Source: Holophagae bacterium (GTDB taxonomy: Bacteria; Acidobacteriota; Holophagae; Acanthopleuribacterales; Acanthopleuribacteraceae). Taken from it: DNA of 64,000 nucleotides. Location of the stretch: positions 1 to 64,000 of the forward strand of contig JAUIFE010000032.1 of assembly GCA_030429565.1 (NCBI GenBank). Reading direction: 5' to 3'. The position numbers and the translations under genes are program-made. Positions 47,000 through 55,438 of this stretch are shown here, in pieces; positions within the stretch are counted from its first letter, which is position 1, and every line of letters starts with the position of its first letter. The notes under the pieces are model-generated. The model was not told the origin of the DNA and made no database searches. It worked only from the letters and a program-made list of their open reading frames with translations.

Positions 47000-48187
47000 G
47001 TGAAACTTTATCGAGGTTTGCCGCCCACCGTATTTGCGCTCGGTTGGATCAGCTTTTTTACCGACCTTTCCAGCGAAATGATTTACCCGCTGTTGCCTGT
47101 TTTTCTCTCCACCGTAATTGGTGCCGGCGCCGTTGGCTTGGGTTTGATGGAAGGCCTCGCCGAAGCGACCGCGTCGCTGGTCAAACTTTTTTCCGGTTAT
47201 TTCACCGATAAAACCGGCAAACGCAAACCCTTCATCGTGGTTGGTTATGGCTTGGCGGGTTTGGTGCGACCGCTCATTGGTCTCGCTTTTCACCTGCCGA
47301 TGGTGGTGGTCCTGCGTTTTCTCGATCGCTTCGGCAAAGGCATTCGCTCCGCGCCACGTGACGCCCTCATCGCCGATGTGACACCACCGGATCAATTGGG
47401 TGCCGCTTACGGATTTCACCGCGCCATGGATCATGCCGGTTCGGTCGTCGGGCCGCTGGTCGCGCTGCTCTTGTTGGGTTTCGGTTTTACCCTGCGCCAG
47501 GTTTTCCTGTTTGCTGTATTGCCCGCCATGGTGGTGATGGTGATTGCCGTGTGGCGTGTCGAGGAACGCCCGCACGCCAAACTCAAGCCGGTGCCACGTC
47601 TCAGCGGTGCTTGGCAGACCTTTAACCCGCGTTTTCGCACCTTCTTGGGCGCCATTGGTATTTTTTCACTCGGCAATGCCAGTGACGCATTTCTGCTCCT
47701 CGCCCTTGCCGACGCCAAAGTGCCGACCCACTGGTTGGTGGTTCTTTGGGCCGCTCACAACGCCTTGAAAATGGTCGTTTCGGCTTGGTCCGGCCGCCTT
47801 TCGGATCGTGTCGGTCGCTTGCGCCTCATTGTGTTGGGTTGGTTTTTATACGGCCTGATGTACCTCGGTTTTGGATGGGTGCAAACCCTGCTGCCGATGT
47901 GTGTGCTCTTCATCGCCTACGGTGTGGTGTTTGGTTTGACGGAGCCCTGTCAAAAGGCACTGACCGCGGATTTCGGCGAAGCCCATGCCCGAGGCCGGCG
48001 CTTTGGTTTCTTTAACGCCGTCATGGGTTTGGCCGCCTTGCCCGCTAGTTTGTTGTTCGGTTGGTTGTGGACCGCCTTCGGTAAACCCTACGCTTTTGCC
48101 GCCGGTGCCGGTCTGGCTTGGTCGGCCGCCGCCCTGTGCCTTTGGCGCTTGCCCTTTGACCGCTATAATGAAGCGCGCCCGAGCTGA
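47000..48187 (+). CDS. MFS transporter
   Basis: A 395-residue major facilitator with twelve predicted membrane helices. The MFS loop motif after helix 2 appears as SGYFTDKTGKRKP, and a second copy after helix 8 as SGRLSDRVGRLR. A GKGIRSAPRDALI motif after helix 4 is typical of the proton-coupled group often labelled drug or multidrug efflux. The substrate cannot be told. The start is GTG 47000 with GAGG seven bases upstream. It is followed by the cytochrome c gene 42 bases later. Confidence 0.86.
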   Translation: MKLYRGLPPTVFALGWISFFTDLSSEMIYPLLPVFLSTVIGAGAVGLGLMEGLAEATASLVKLFSGYFTDKTGKRKPFIVVGYGLAGLVRPLIGLAFHLPMVVVLRFLDRFGKGIRSAPRDALIADVTPPDQLGAAYGFHRAMDHAGSVVGPLVALLLLGFGFTLRQVFLFAVLPAMVVMVIAVWRVEERPHAKLKPVPRLSGAWQTFNPRFRTFLGAIGIFSLGNASDAFLLLALADAKVPTHWLVVLWAAHNALKMVVSAWSGRLSDRVGRLRLIVLGWFLYGLMYLGFGWVQTLLPMCVLFIAYGVVFGLTEPCQKALTADFGEAHARGRRFGFFNAVMGLAALPASLLFGWLWTAFGKPYAFAAGAGLAWSAAALCLWRLPFDRYNEARPS

Positions 48188-48196
48188 GCGCGCCGT

Positions 48197-48212
48197 GCCG
48201 CCTTCGGGCGGC
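48197..48212 (+). promoter_or_regulatory. UUCG tetraloop hairpin ahead of the cytochrome gene
   Basis: GCCGCC-TTCG-GGCGGC forms a very stable 6-bp stem closed by a UUCG tetraloop, between the MFS stop and the cytochrome c start. It is followed by seven A, not T, so it is not a plus-strand terminator. It could protect the downstream mRNA or tune translation. Confidence 0.5.
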
Positions 48213-48229
48213 CAAAAAAAGGACCTGAA

Positions 48230-48658
48230 ATGAAACGATTTGAACCGGCAGGCCGGACGCCGTGGTGGCTTTTCCTGCTGCCGTTTTTGGTTGGCTGCGG
48301 CGGGACCGCCGAACAGACCGAGCAACCTGTTGATCCCCTTGTCATCGGGCGCACCATCTATATTAAACGCTGTGTTTCTTGCCACAATCACGACGGATCG
48401 GGCACCTTGCGCAAGCGGCCTTACGCCGCCGATTTCAATCGTGTTGACGGGGTCTTAAGTCAATCTGACGACCTTTTGATCGCCGCCGTCATGGACGGCA
48501 AGAAGGGGACCTACGGGTCAATGCCTGCTTTTCGCCCCATCCTTAAGGAAGACGAAGTGCGTGCCGTGTTGGCCTACATCCGGCATCGTTTCCAAAAACC
48601 GCCCGCCGCTGACGCGACACCTGCTGTCGAAACACCATCTCCTGCGAGGTCGCCATGA
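48230..48658 (+). CDS. Lipoprotein c-type cytochrome
   Basis: A 142-residue exported protein. The N-terminal signal ends in a lipobox (FLVG-C23), so it is probably anchored by lipid. One heme c site, C48-V-S-C51-H52, and a likely axial Met98 in YGSMPAF give a class I monoheme cytochrome. The C-terminal tail is Ala/Pro/Thr-rich. AAGGA stands 6 bases before the ATG. It overlaps the next gene by 4 bases (ATGA at 48655-48658), so both are made together; a periplasmic electron carrier paired with a BtuF-like protein is unusual. Confidence 0.88.
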   Translation: MKRFEPAGRTPWWLFLLPFLVGCGGTAEQTEQPVDPLVIGRTIYIKRCVSCHNHDGSGTLRKRPYAADFNRVDGVLSQSDDLLIAAVMDGKKGTYGSMPAFRPILKEDEVRAVLAYIRHRFQKPPAADATPAVETPSPARSP

Positions 48659-49392
48659 AACTGATATCGCTTTGTCCCAGTATCACCAAACTATTGGTTG
48701 ACCTCGAGTTGGGTCAATACCTGATTGGGGTAACCCCTTACTGTATTCACCCCGCCGCCGTGGTGGACGCTGTCGAAAAGGTTGGCGGTACCAAGGACCC
48801 CAAACTCGAACGCATTCGCGACTTAGCACCGGATTGGGTGTTTCTGAACCGCGAGGAAAATCGCTTGCCGGATGCGCTTTGGTTACAGGAGCAGGGCCTG
48901 CGAACACACACCTCGCATCCGTGCTCGGTCGACGATACCTTGGCGTTTATCGACGAGCTGGGGCGTTTGTTTGATCGCCAGGCGCAGGCCGAAGCCAAAA
49001 ACGCCGCCATTCGGGCCGCTCGTACACGCTTGCAGGCTAAAGCCGCAGGCGCGGGTCGTCGTTTCGCTTACTTGATTTGGCGCAAACCCTGGATGACCGT
49101 CAACGGCACGACCTACATCAGCAACCTGATTGCCGAAAGCGGCGCTGAAAACGTATTTGCCGACGCGGACGCACCTTTTCCGTCGTTTGAGGCCGACGCC
49201 TTGGCTGCACACGCGCCGGATATGGTTCTGCTGAGTAGCGAACCTTTTCCTTTCAAACAGAAACACATTGACGAGTTGGCCGCCAAGACCGGCATCGCGC
49301 CCGAGTGTTTCCATTTGGTCGACGGCGAGTTGTACAGTTGGCATGCGGCATTTACCGCCGAAGGACTCGACGCACTAGCCGACCTGTTTTAA
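48655..49392 (+). CDS. Leaderless BtuF-like helical-backbone metal/cobalamin-binding protein
   Basis: A 245-residue protein of the periplasmic-binding type with a helical backbone. The fold signature MKLISLCPSITKLLVDLELGQYLIGVTPYC, the central LAPDWVFLNREENR and C-terminal AHAPDMVLLSSEPFPFKQKHIDEL match the vitamin B12/iron-siderophore binding family. It begins directly in the fold with no signal peptide, so it is predicted cytoplasmic unless the true start differs; the overlap with the cytochrome gene makes an earlier start unlikely. No ABC permease or ATPase is near. A corrinoid or heme-handling role is possible. Confidence 0.8.
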   Translation: MKLISLCPSITKLLVDLELGQYLIGVTPYCIHPAAVVDAVEKVGGTKDPKLERIRDLAPDWVFLNREENRLPDALWLQEQGLRTHTSHPCSVDDTLAFIDELGRLFDRQAQAEAKNAAIRAARTRLQAKAAGAGRRFAYLIWRKPWMTVNGTTYISNLIAESGAENVFADADAPFPSFEADALAAHAPDMVLLSSEPFPFKQKHIDELAAKTGIAPECFHLVDGELYSWHAAFTAEGLDALADLF

Positions 49393-49419
49393 AGCTCGTG
49401 GATGGGCAGGCGACGGCGC

Positions 49420-50016
49420 TTACTTGGCCGAGCGCGACCGGATGACGACTTTTTCGTCTTGAACAGAGACTTCATAAGCGACATTGTCGACTTTTTTAGA
49501 GCTTTGGATTTTCTGTGTTTGCTGCTGAATAAACGACTGGAATTTGGCGAAATTGGCCATTTTGCGTGCGCCGAGCTGAAGGTTGAGGCGCATGTATTCG
49601 TCGTAGAGTTCCACAACCCGTTCGCGCTGGTTGCCCACATCGGAAATGACAACCCGCTTTTTGGACGTATCTTTGCGCTTTTCTTTGGTTTTGCCCTCTT
49701 TGTCCGCCATTTGTTTTTTGGCTTTCATGCGCGCCATACGCGCCGCTGCGACAGGATCGCCCGAGTACTTGCGTTCGACCTGGCGTTTCCAGAGCTGCAG
49801 ATGGGAGTTCACCTTGGCAATTATGTTCTGCGAGCGGAAGTTCTCTTCGGTGCGAAGGTTACTCATGTTGCGCAGGCGTTTGAGATCGGCCTCAAGCGTA
49901 TTGCGCAGCTCGTAGGGTTCCAGGGTGTTCACGTCGTTGAGAAATAACGTGTACTCTTTGCGAAGTCTGGCAAAGTTCGTTTCAATTTTGAGGATGAGGT
50001 CCATTGCGGCTGACAT
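49420..50016 (-). CDS. MXAN_5187-like coiled-coil protein
   Basis: A 198-residue charged, helical protein. RLRKEYTLFLNDVNTLEPYELR and LKRLRNMSNLRTEENFRSQNI followed by LQLWKRQVERKYSG resemble the conserved C-terminal domain of the myxobacterial MXAN_5187 group (P-x-x-R-x-x-L, N-x-x-x-R-F-R, W-x-R-x-x-x-x-x-x-Y-x-x), judged by eye. The last 60 residues contain a further helix (QSFIQQQTQKIQSS) and a short beta end. No signal peptide or membrane segment. Start 50016 has GAGG 8 bases upstream; a frame 24 bases longer lacks it. It follows the zinc-ribbon gene by about 200 bases. Function unknown. Confidence 0.6.
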   Translation of the reverse strand: MSAAMDLILKIETNFARLRKEYTLFLNDVNTLEPYELRNTLEADLKRLRNMSNLRTEENFRSQNIIAKVNSHLQLWKRQVERKYSGDPVAAARMARMKAKKQMADKEGKTKEKRKDTSKKRVVISDVGNQRERVVELYDEYMRLNLQLGARKMANFAKFQSFIQQQTQKIQSSKKVDNVAYEVSVQDEKVVIRSRSAK

Positions 50017-50220
50017 GGTTTTCGGCCTCACTGCAATCATTTCGGGCGTTGCTTATTCTTCGGTCGAGAATGGCCCGGACATAAGCGGTTACGCTTGAAA
50101 ACCCACTTTTTCCAAACGCGCCGTTCCGACGGATCAACCGCGGTTCAAGCTGTGACGGCGAGGCTTCCGCGGCGAGACGGTTCCTTTGATTCTAAGGAGC
50201 CGTGACCGCCGCGAACAGCG

Positions 50221-52563
50221 CTATTTTTTGAACAGTGACTTGAGCCACCCAAAAAAGCCTTTCTTGGCCGGTGCGGCGGCTGCTTGGCTTGGTCCCGATT
50301 TGTTGTACTTGACGAAGAAGGCCGCCACTTCGGGAATCTCTTCGGCTCGTTTAAAGTCCTCGGTACCCGCCGGTGCGAGACGATCGGTTTCCAGTAAGCG
50401 GTCCTCGATAACCCAGCGTTCCAGTGTTTCTAAGGTGAGATCGGGATAGACGTCTTCGTCGATCCACGCTTGCCAGAGTGCGCCTTCCGCCTGAATTTGG
50501 GCATTTTGCTCGGCGTCCAAGTGAGGGATGGTGTCACTGGGCGGCGGTGGGGGTGGCGGGTCGTCGCCAAAATCGGAAGGATCGATATCGTTGAAATCGG
50601 GCGGCTCATCCGATACCACCGTGGCGTAAGGATCACTTTGACCCGGTGTGGCTGGGTCTTGGTCTAATGCGGCCGCTTCGTCGGCAATACCCAGTTCGTC
50701 GTCCGAGGGGAAGCCTGGCGGTGTTATTTCGGCATGGAACGGATCAGACGTATCGCCCTGGTGGGCGGCGACATCGAGAGGATCTGGTTCGGAAACCGGT
50801 GCGTCGTCAATGACGTCCGGGTCACCCATGGTTTTGGTGGCCTCGTTGGTTGGGAAATCATCGGCAAAAGGATCATCAAGGTCGTCGCCGAAGTTGGGGC
50901 TGTCGCTCGCGGGGTCGTCTTGGCCGGCGGTATCGAAGGCCGGCTCATCGGCAAAAGAGCTGTCTTGGTCGGCGCCGTCAAAAGCCGGCGCTTCGGCAAA
51001 GGCAGGCTCATCAGCAAAAGAGCCGCCTTGGTCGGCGGCATCGAAAGCCGGTGTGTCGGCAAAGGGGTTCTCTTCGCCGGTTGTCTGCTCTTCTTGTGCT
51101 TTCGAAAGGAACGCATCCAACTGCGAGCGGTCCATGGCCACGGTAGCGCCGACCTCGTCGTCGACGGGGCCTGTGTCGGGCGATTCGTCAAATGTCAGCG
51201 AATCATCGTCGGAAACCGTCGGCGGCGCAGGTGGTTGGTTCTGCTCTAAGAAAGCATCGATTTGCGAACGATCAACCGCCATGGTGGCGCCGACATCGGA
51301 ATCATCGTCGGAATCGTCGTCTGAATCATTTTCCAGGCCGAGCATGTCGGACGGTTCCTCGCCCGTGCTGTTCTGCTGCAAGAAGGCGTCGATTTGGGAG
51401 CGATCAACCGCCATGGTGGCGCCCGCATCAGAGCCGCCGGCGTCGGCATAAGAGCCGCCGGAGTCGGCATAAGAGCCGCCGGAGTCGGCATCGTCGCCGT
51501 CCAGTGCGGTTTCTTCCTCGGTACTTGCCGATTCGGTTTCTTGAGTTTCAAAGGACGAAGGCGGTTGGTTTTGTTTGAGGAAGGCGTCCAGTTGCGAGCG
51601 GTCCATCGCCATGGTGGCGCCTGAATCTCCGGCAAAGTCGTCGTCATCAGAATCATCGGCCTTGTCGCCGCCGGCGGCATCGCCTGAATCGCTGTCGGTT
51701 TCTAGCGCGGGTGGTGCTTCGCGGGTGGCGAACGGGTCGTCTTCGCCCGGGGCTTGGTTTTGATTGAGGAAGGCGTCCAGTTGTGAACGGTCGACCGCCA
51801 TGGTGGCGCCGGCGTCGGGTGGTGCTTCCTCTGTGCTGCCGCCCCCAGTACTGGGCGCATCATTGTCGACGTTGCCGAGACCCAGTAAGTCTTCTTCTTC
51901 GTCTTGACCCGACTTCATCATGGCGTCGATTTGCGAGCGGTCGAAGGCCATGGTGGCGCCGGCGTCGGGCGGATCGTCTTCGCCCGCCAGGTTACCCAGC
52001 GGATCGTCCTCTTCTTCATTGACCTGTTGCTTCAAAAATTGGTCGATTTGGTTGCGGTCAACCGCCATGGTCGCACCCGCGTCCTGGCCGCCCGTCGGCG
52101 CAAAACTGCTCGGATCGACGCGTACGGTTTCGTCGCCGCCGTGTTGGTCCAAATTGCCCAAGGGAAAATCGTCCTCGGGATCCTGCTTAAACGCGTCCAA
52201 CGATGGCGGCGGTGGCGGCTGATCGTGCTGCGCCTGTTTCATATAATCTTGTAACTTGCTGCGATCAACCCGAACCGTTGCTTGGCTGGTAACCGGTTCG
52301 TCTTTCGCCGGTTGGCTGGGGGCCGCTTGCGCTTGCGCGCCGACGCTGACCTTAATGCCGGCAGAGGCGGCGGCCGAATCGACTTGCTGCGTTTTCAAAG
52401 CGTCTTCTTGACCGGGAGCGGCCTTGAGCAGAACGGAATCTTGATCGCGGAAGGCTTTAAAGATCGCACTGCATTTTTTGCATTTGACCTTTTTCCCTTT
52501 TTCTTTGATCAGTTCGTCTTTGACTTTGTAACGCGCATTGCAAGAAGGGCAGGCGATAATCAT
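50221..52563 (-). CDS. Zinc-ribbon protein with repeated GATMAVDRSQ motif
   Basis: A 780-residue cytoplasmic protein. Residues 1-37 are an MJ0042-type zinc ribbon (C5-x2-C8 and C28-x2-C31). Residues 90-650 are low-complexity, acidic, Pro/Gly/Asp-rich, and contain about seven good copies of GAT-(M/V)-A-(V/M/F)-DR-(S/N)-Q-(I/L)-D followed by a short helix-like end (for example DAFLKQNQ), plus a diverged first copy (ATVRVDRSKL) and a remnant (ETVRVDPSS). Short PLGNL or LLGL motifs alternate with them. The last 90 residues look like a degenerate GYF-type fold (WIDEDVYPDLTLETLERWV; ERAEEIPEVAAFF in outline) with a basic tail. The repeated Thr is a candidate substrate of the Ser/Thr kinases nearby (inference). 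Confidence 0.8.
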   Translation of the reverse strand: MIIACPSCNARYKVKDELIKEKGKKVKCKKCSAIFKAFRDQDSVLLKAAPGQEDALKTQQVDSAAASAGIKVSVGAQAQAAPSQPAKDEPVTSQATVRVDRSKLQDYMKQAQHDQPPPPPSLDAFKQDPEDDFPLGNLDQHGGDETVRVDPSSFAPTGGQDAGATMAVDRNQIDQFLKQQVNEEEDDPLGNLAGEDDPPDAGATMAFDRSQIDAMMKSGQDEEEDLLGLGNVDNDAPSTGGGSTEEAPPDAGATMAVDRSQLDAFLNQNQAPGEDDPFATREAPPALETDSDSGDAAGGDKADDSDDDDFAGDSGATMAMDRSQLDAFLKQNQPPSSFETQETESASTEEETALDGDDADSGGSYADSGGSYADAGGSDAGATMAVDRSQIDAFLQQNSTGEEPSDMLGLENDSDDDSDDDSDVGATMAVDRSQIDAFLEQNQPPAPPTVSDDDSLTFDESPDTGPVDDEVGATVAMDRSQLDAFLSKAQEEQTTGEENPFADTPAFDAADQGGSFADEPAFAEAPAFDGADQDSSFADEPAFDTAGQDDPASDSPNFGDDLDDPFADDFPTNEATKTMGDPDVIDDAPVSEPDPLDVAAHQGDTSDPFHAEITPPGFPSDDELGIADEAAALDQDPATPGQSDPYATVVSDEPPDFNDIDPSDFGDDPPPPPPPSDTIPHLDAEQNAQIQAEGALWQAWIDEDVYPDLTLETLERWVIEDRLLETDRLAPAGTEDFKRAEEIPEVAAFFVKYNKSGPSQAAAAPAKKGFFGWLKSLFKK
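51430..51491. repeat. Three tandem 21-bp repeats inside the zinc-ribbon gene
   Basis: Three near-identical 21-base units (51430-51450, 51451-51471, 51472-51491, last one short by one) encode the heptad GGSYADS or GGSYADA. The in-frame unit length suggests expansion by slippage and possible length variation between strains. Confidence 0.75.
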
Positions 52564-53176
52564 AGAGGCTCCTTGGATTTTCCCAGCCGAATGTTAGAAG
52601 AAAAAAGCATCATGGATTTTGCAATCAGAGCACCAGATTTAAAGACAAACTTTAACACACTGTCCGCTGCAACCCAAACCAACAATTAGGCTTGGCCTGA
52701 CCCGATTTGTCAAGCTTTTGGGACGCGAATACCCGGGGCCGTCACGCTTCTCGTTGGGACGCGTCCGGCGGCAGCGTCTCGGTTGGTCGCGGCCGAGCGC
52801 TTTCGTGAGTCTTACGACCGTGTTCGAAATCCTTGTACCCGAGGTGTTTGACCGTAACCGGGAGCCTCTGCTGCTGTCGTTGCATGCCGCCTTCTCGGCG
52901 CAAATCTCGTTGGTTTTTGCGGCTGGTTCGCTACAATGCGGACACGCAATGGCCGATCGCGGCGATAAAAAATACGAGATTCGGTTGCATGCAGTCGTGC
53001 AAAATGTTGATGCGAAATGGGTTGGAGATAGCGGGCGTCTGCTCGGAAGTTAGGGCGCATCGATTTATCGCACCTTGTCGGTCGACCCATTGTGGCGACG
53101 CGCCGACGAAAATCACGCCGTTTCGATTTGGCGGCTGCATCGAATTCGCTAACCCAAATACCTTGTGGAGGTTGCC
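52564..53176. other. Divergent intergenic region, no gene recognised
   Basis: A 613-base stretch between the divergently transcribed zinc-ribbon and moeA genes. Open frames here are Arg/Cys-rich and unlike proteins. It must hold both promoters; no strong motif is identified. Confidence 0.4.
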
Positions 53177-54445
53177 ATGAGCGAAGCCTTGGATAACGCG
53201 TCCTTTCCAACCATGATTGAACTGGAGCAGGCCTGGTCGCTTTTGGCTCAGGTTGCCGCCGATGTTTCCGGTGAGCGGGAGACCCAGTCGTTGCCGCTTG
53301 AGGCGGCTTTGGGACGGGTCTTGGCTGAGGCGGTGCCCGCCCGTTGTGATCAACCGCCGTTTGATCAGAGTGCCATGGACGGCATTGCGCTTGCCGCCGC
53401 GCTTAAGCAACCCGGCCAAACGCTGGTTTGCCCCGTCGACGGGGTGGTGGCCGCCGGCGATCAACCCGACGCCCTGTTGCCGCGTGAGGGGGCCTGTGTT
53501 CGCATCATGACCGGGGCGCCTCTGCCGCGAAATTGCGACGCGGTGGTGATGGTTGAGCAGGTCCGGTTTGAAGCGGGTGACCCGGAGCGGGCCGTGTTGG
53601 TAGAGGAGGTCGCCGTTGGTGCACATGTGCGTCGACGCGGCGAAAACATGCGCGCCGGTGAGCCCGCTGCGCCCGCCGGCGCGCGCATTACCGCGCCGAT
53701 GCTGGCCGCCTTACTGGGGCAAGGGGTGCGGCGTGTGCGCGTCGCCCGGCCACTTCGTGTCGGCATTGCCACGACCGGTGACGAGGTCGTCGATTACCGG
53801 CGTGCGCTGCAGCCAGGTCAAATTTATAACAGTAATGCGCTAGCCGTTGCCGCCGCCCTGGGTTCTCACGATGGTGCCATGGAGCTCCAGCAGCTTGGTG
53901 TCTTGCCCGACGATCTCGAGGCAACCGAAACCTGTTTGGCGCGTTGCCACGACCTCGATTTGGTGATTGTCACCGGCGGGGTTTCGATGGGGCGCTTTGA
54001 CCATGTGCCGCAAGCCGCGCGACAGGCCGGTTACGCGCCGGTCTTTCACAAAATACGTATGAAACCGGGCAAGCCGGTGTGGTTCGGGCGCCATCCAGAC
54101 GGCCCTTTATTGCTGGGGTTGCCGGGTAACCCGGTTTCGGCGTTGGTTGGCACCTGGCTGTTTGGCAAACCTTTGGTGCGTGCGCTTCAGGGGACGCCTT
54201 TTTTTGTGCCGCCTTTGGTTAACGCCCCGCTCGAAGACGCGGTTCACAACCGCGGCCGATTGCCGTTGTTTGTGCCGGCCGTATGCCACAACCGCGACGG
54301 TGGCTTGAGTGTTCGCCCGCTGGTGACCAGCGGCTCGGGTGATGCGGCTCGTTTTTCGTTTTGTCAGGCGCTGTTACGGGTCGCACCGGGGGCCGCTTTG
54401 AAGAAAGGGGAACTTGTCCAAGTTTTGCTTCCGTTCAATCCGTGA
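53177..54445 (+). CDS. moeA: Molybdopterin molybdenumtransferase
   Basis: Inserts molybdate into adenylated molybdopterin in molybdenum cofactor synthesis. 422 residues. Conserved: PPFDQSAMDGIAL near residue 55, IMTGAPLP and VVMVEQV, RRRGENMRAGE, the MoCF-type GIATTGDEVVDY, IYNSN, VIVTGGVSMGRFDHVP, the KIRMKPGKP loop and GLPGNPVSALV. GGAGG lies 5 bases before the ATG at 53177. It is single-gene in the window; no other cofactor genes are nearby. Confidence 0.95.
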   Translation: MSEALDNASFPTMIELEQAWSLLAQVAADVSGERETQSLPLEAALGRVLAEAVPARCDQPPFDQSAMDGIALAAALKQPGQTLVCPVDGVVAAGDQPDALLPREGACVRIMTGAPLPRNCDAVVMVEQVRFEAGDPERAVLVEEVAVGAHVRRRGENMRAGEPAAPAGARITAPMLAALLGQGVRRVRVARPLRVGIATTGDEVVDYRRALQPGQIYNSNALAVAAALGSHDGAMELQQLGVLPDDLEATETCLARCHDLDLVIVTGGVSMGRFDHVPQAARQAGYAPVFHKIRMKPGKPVWFGRHPDGPLLLGLPGNPVSALVGTWLFGKPLVRALQGTPFFVPPLVNAPLEDAVHNRGRLPLFVPAVCHNRDGGLSVRPLVTSGSGDAARFSFCQALLRVAPGAALKKGELVQVLLPFNP

Positions 54446-54617
54446 CTTCGGTTAGAATGGGCGTGCTTTAACCTTTTCGAACTGCAAAAGATCTGCCTGT
54501 TTCCCCGGAATTTTTTCACGCAAGATAAGTTTCCGGTGTTGCTTCTCTTGTGCCAAACTCGGTAGGATAAAGCATCTCCAAATAAAAAACTCCAGAGCTA
54601 ACCCCAGGAGGTTGATT

Positions 54618-54980
54618 TTGAAAATCCTGACGATTGATGATTCAACCACCATGCGACGCATCATTATTAATACGCTTGCCCGCATTGGTTATAAAGACGT
54701 CGTTCAAGCCGATAACGGCAAGACAGGCCTGCAAAAGTTGGATGAAGGTGGCGTCGACGTCATCATCACCGACTGGAACATGCCCGAAATGGACGGTCTT
54801 GAATTTGTGAAAAGGGTGCGTTCCGGCCCTTACAAAGAAGTGCCGATCCTCATGGTTACCACCAACGCCGCCAAAGAAGATATCGTGGAAGCTTTGCAGG
54901 CCGGGGTTAACAACTACGTTGTTAAACCGTTCACCCCTGAGACCCTTAAAGAAAAGATCGAATTGCTGATTAATTCTTGA
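54618..54980 (+). CDS. Single-domain CheY-type response regulator
   Basis: A 120-residue receiver. Acidic pair in LTIDDSTTMRR, phospho-acceptor Asp near residue 54 in IITDWNMPEMDG, switch Thr in MVTTNAA, and Lys in YVVKPFTP. The DWNMP run and the S-T-T-M-R-R start are CheY-like, so it may control the flagellar motor or a related output. The start is TTG 54618 with a perfect AGGAGG six bases upstream; an earlier TTG at 54612 abuts that site. It leads a cluster with a membrane coiled-coil protein and a cyclic-nucleotide-binding protein. Confidence 0.93.
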   Translation: MKILTIDDSTTMRRIIINTLARIGYKDVVQADNGKTGLQKLDEGGVDVIITDWNMPEMDGLEFVKRVRSGPYKEVPILMVTTNAAKEDIVEALQAGVNNYVVKPFTPETLKEKIELLINS

Positions 54981-55124
54981 TCATCATTCGGTGAACGGCG
55001 GGCCGCGTGGTTTATCTTCGCGGCCGCTTAAAACCCGCTTGCCCAACAGCACCCAGCGTGATTCCGAGGCCGCGTGTCGTCGGTTTCTCCACGTTACCCG
55101 CCCTTTAACCTTCAGGTTGGCTTT

Positions 55125-55409
55125 ATGAACATGCTTGTATTCCTTAGTCTCATCTTTGGAATCCTCAACGCCATCCTTCTTGCCGTGGTTCTCTTTATTC
55201 TCAAGCAACCCGATCCCAATCGCGGACGGCAGCTCACTGAAACGCAAGAGTTACAGGAACGCATTACCGAACTCACCAAACACGTTGTCAGTTTCGAGAA
55301 AAAGATTGAAGGACTGATCAACGAGTCTAGAACCGAGAATCTCGCCAAGCTGGAGCGTGTCAATCAGGATATGGGTCGTCAGCTCAAGACGATTCACGAC
55401 AATCTCTAA
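55125..55409 (+). CDS. Small membrane-anchored coiled-coil protein
   Basis: A 94-residue protein: an N-terminal membrane helix (LVFLSLIFGILNAILLAVVLFIL, residues 4-26) and then a charged coiled coil (ELQERITELTKHVVSFEKKI and on). The topology should leave the coil in the cytoplasm. I do not recognise a family; the outline resembles short membrane-bound partner or tethering proteins. AGG is 8 bases before the ATG at 55125. It lies between a CheY gene and a cyclic-nucleotide-binding gene, which begins 30 bases later, so it may tether one of them. Confidence 0.7.
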   Translation: MNMLVFLSLIFGILNAILLAVVLFILKQPDPNRGRQLTETQELQERITELTKHVVSFEKKIEGLINESRTENLAKLERVNQDMGRQLKTIHDNL

Positions 55410-55438
55410 CCTTTTCTCATCGCGCGGGAGATCCTGAA

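Noticed and set aside
46760-47575. 271-codon minus-strand frame
   Set aside because: Lies antisense to the MFS gene; His/Gln/Arg-rich, no family resemblance.
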